Assembly: GCF_022549775.1 (NCBI RefSeq)
Contig: NZ_JAKZGP010000003.1
Coordinates: forward strand, 104,289-168,288
DNA length: 64,000 nucleotides
Source: Belliella filtrata
GTDB taxonomy: Bacteria > Bacteroidota > Bacteroidia > Cytophagales > Cyclobacteriaceae
Direction: 5' to 3'
Below are positions 63,798 through 64,000 of the stretch, piece by piece. The first letter of the stretch is position 1, and each line of letters opens with the position of its first letter. The position numbers and the translations under genes were made by a program. Below the pieces are notes generated by a model. The model did no database searches. It saw nothing but the letters and a program-made list of their open reading frames with translations, and was not told the origin of the DNA.

Positions 63798-63828
63798 CAA
63801 AGATATAAGAGTACTAGGCTATCACAAA
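63798..63828 (-). promoter_or_regulatory. Promoter of the tatA operon
   Basis: On the minus strand TTTG (63828-63825), exactly 19 nt, then TATCTTTG (63805-63798), a full match to the Bacteroidota TTTG-N19-TAnnTTTG consensus. Transcription should start near 63790, leaving a leader of about 20 nt before the ATG. Confidence 0.7.
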
Positions 63829-63893
63829 GGATTTACTGTACTGATATTCTTTATTTTTTATAAATATACGAATCAATGTCGTTTAGTTAAGGA

Positions 63894-64000
63894 TTAAATT
63901 GGTTTATAATTCATATAATGAGGTTTTTTTGGCTTTTTGAGCCTGGGTAGCTTTCTACCTGGTCTTTCAACTTCCCGAGTTTTGTAGACTAAATCATCGA
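63894..64000 (-). CDS. C-terminal end of an unidentified gene entering from the right edge
   Basis: One minus-strand frame is open from the window edge to a TAA at 63896-63894 and reads DDLVYKTREVERPGRKLPRL followed by a Lys/Pro-rich end KKPKKPHYMNYKPI. The basic, low-complexity end is plausible for a protein tail but cannot be assigned. The tatA promoter starts 66 bp further on, consistent with a gene boundary. Confidence 0.4.
   Translation of the reverse strand, partial: DDLVYKTREVERPGRKLPRLKKPKKPHYMNYKPI

Overview
The window looks like a chromosomal segment of a Bacteroidota bacterium, most likely a marine or freshwater Cytophagales of the Cyclobacteriaceae/Algoriphagus kind. The evidence is three type IX secretion genes (porU, porV, sprA), start sites with A-rich upstream sequence and little Shine-Dalgarno signal, Bacteroidota-type promoters (TTTG-N19-TAnnTTTG), Bacteroidota-restricted families (DUF4494, DUF4837, DUF2911, HYC_CC_PP, GH97), and the sprA neighbourhood maeB-ruvA-sprA-gcvH-vanZ-tonB. 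The genus-level placement is inference. I saw no rRNA, tRNA, CRISPR array or complete insertion sequence.

Region by region. (1) 1-6919 (+) is an L-arabinose locus: the 3' end of a GH51 arabinofuranosidase, a GH97 glycosidase lipoprotein, araB, araD and a lipoprotein aldose 1-epimerase. A twin operator-like dyad precedes GH97, and a small four-helix-bundle gene interrupts araB-araD. (2) 7104-11981 holds a Na/Pi cotransporter, a Crp/Fnr regulator, two unknown lipoproteins and a 2,4-dienoyl-CoA-reductase-like SDR. Upstream of the second lipoprotein is the decayed C-terminus of an AAA ATPase (about 12050-12432). (3) 12505-21887 (+) is a heavy-metal (probably Cu/Ag) efflux cluster: HYC_CC_PP protein, CusA-type RND pump, an outer-membrane TolC/CusC protein fused in frame behind a four-helix-bundle protein, a CusB adaptor with a metal-binding domain and DUF3347, and a DUF2911 lipoprotein. 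The spacers here carry degenerate repeats. (4) 21884-34188 holds a PAS/DHp protein, DUF4494, a membrane patatin, a Kef-type antiporter, a DUF962 protein, a DAO-family oxidase, NhaC with a 3'-5' exonuclease, YigZ, and an FdtA-GNAT-GT2 sugar cassette that runs on to 35167. (5) 35119-42344 (-) is a compact run: MBL hydrolase, pssA, porU, porV and a catalytically degenerate M16 protein, mostly with overlapping stop/start codons. (6) 42404-47804 (+) holds a second DAO oxidoreductase, a very large protein combining a degenerate peptidase, a propeller and an outer-membrane barrel, and YicC. (7) 47926-63767 (-) runs tatA-gatA-lytic transglycosylase-DUF4837-maeB-ruvA-sprA-gcvH-vanZ-tonB, from a good promoter upstream of tatA to a perfect 34-bp bidirectional terminator shared with yicC. 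A further partial gene enters from the right edge.

How the genes work together. Region 1 releases arabinose from glycans and converts it to D-xylulose 5-phosphate. Region 3 exports metal across both membranes. Regions 5 and 7 supply the T9SS outer-membrane translocon (SprA) and the PorU/PorV sortase and shuttle. The most unusual observations are the four-helix-bundle/TolC in-frame fusion, a set of genes whose natural N-terminus falls on ATA rather than ATG, the tripartite outer-membrane protein, and the M16 pseudo-peptidase coupled to porV.
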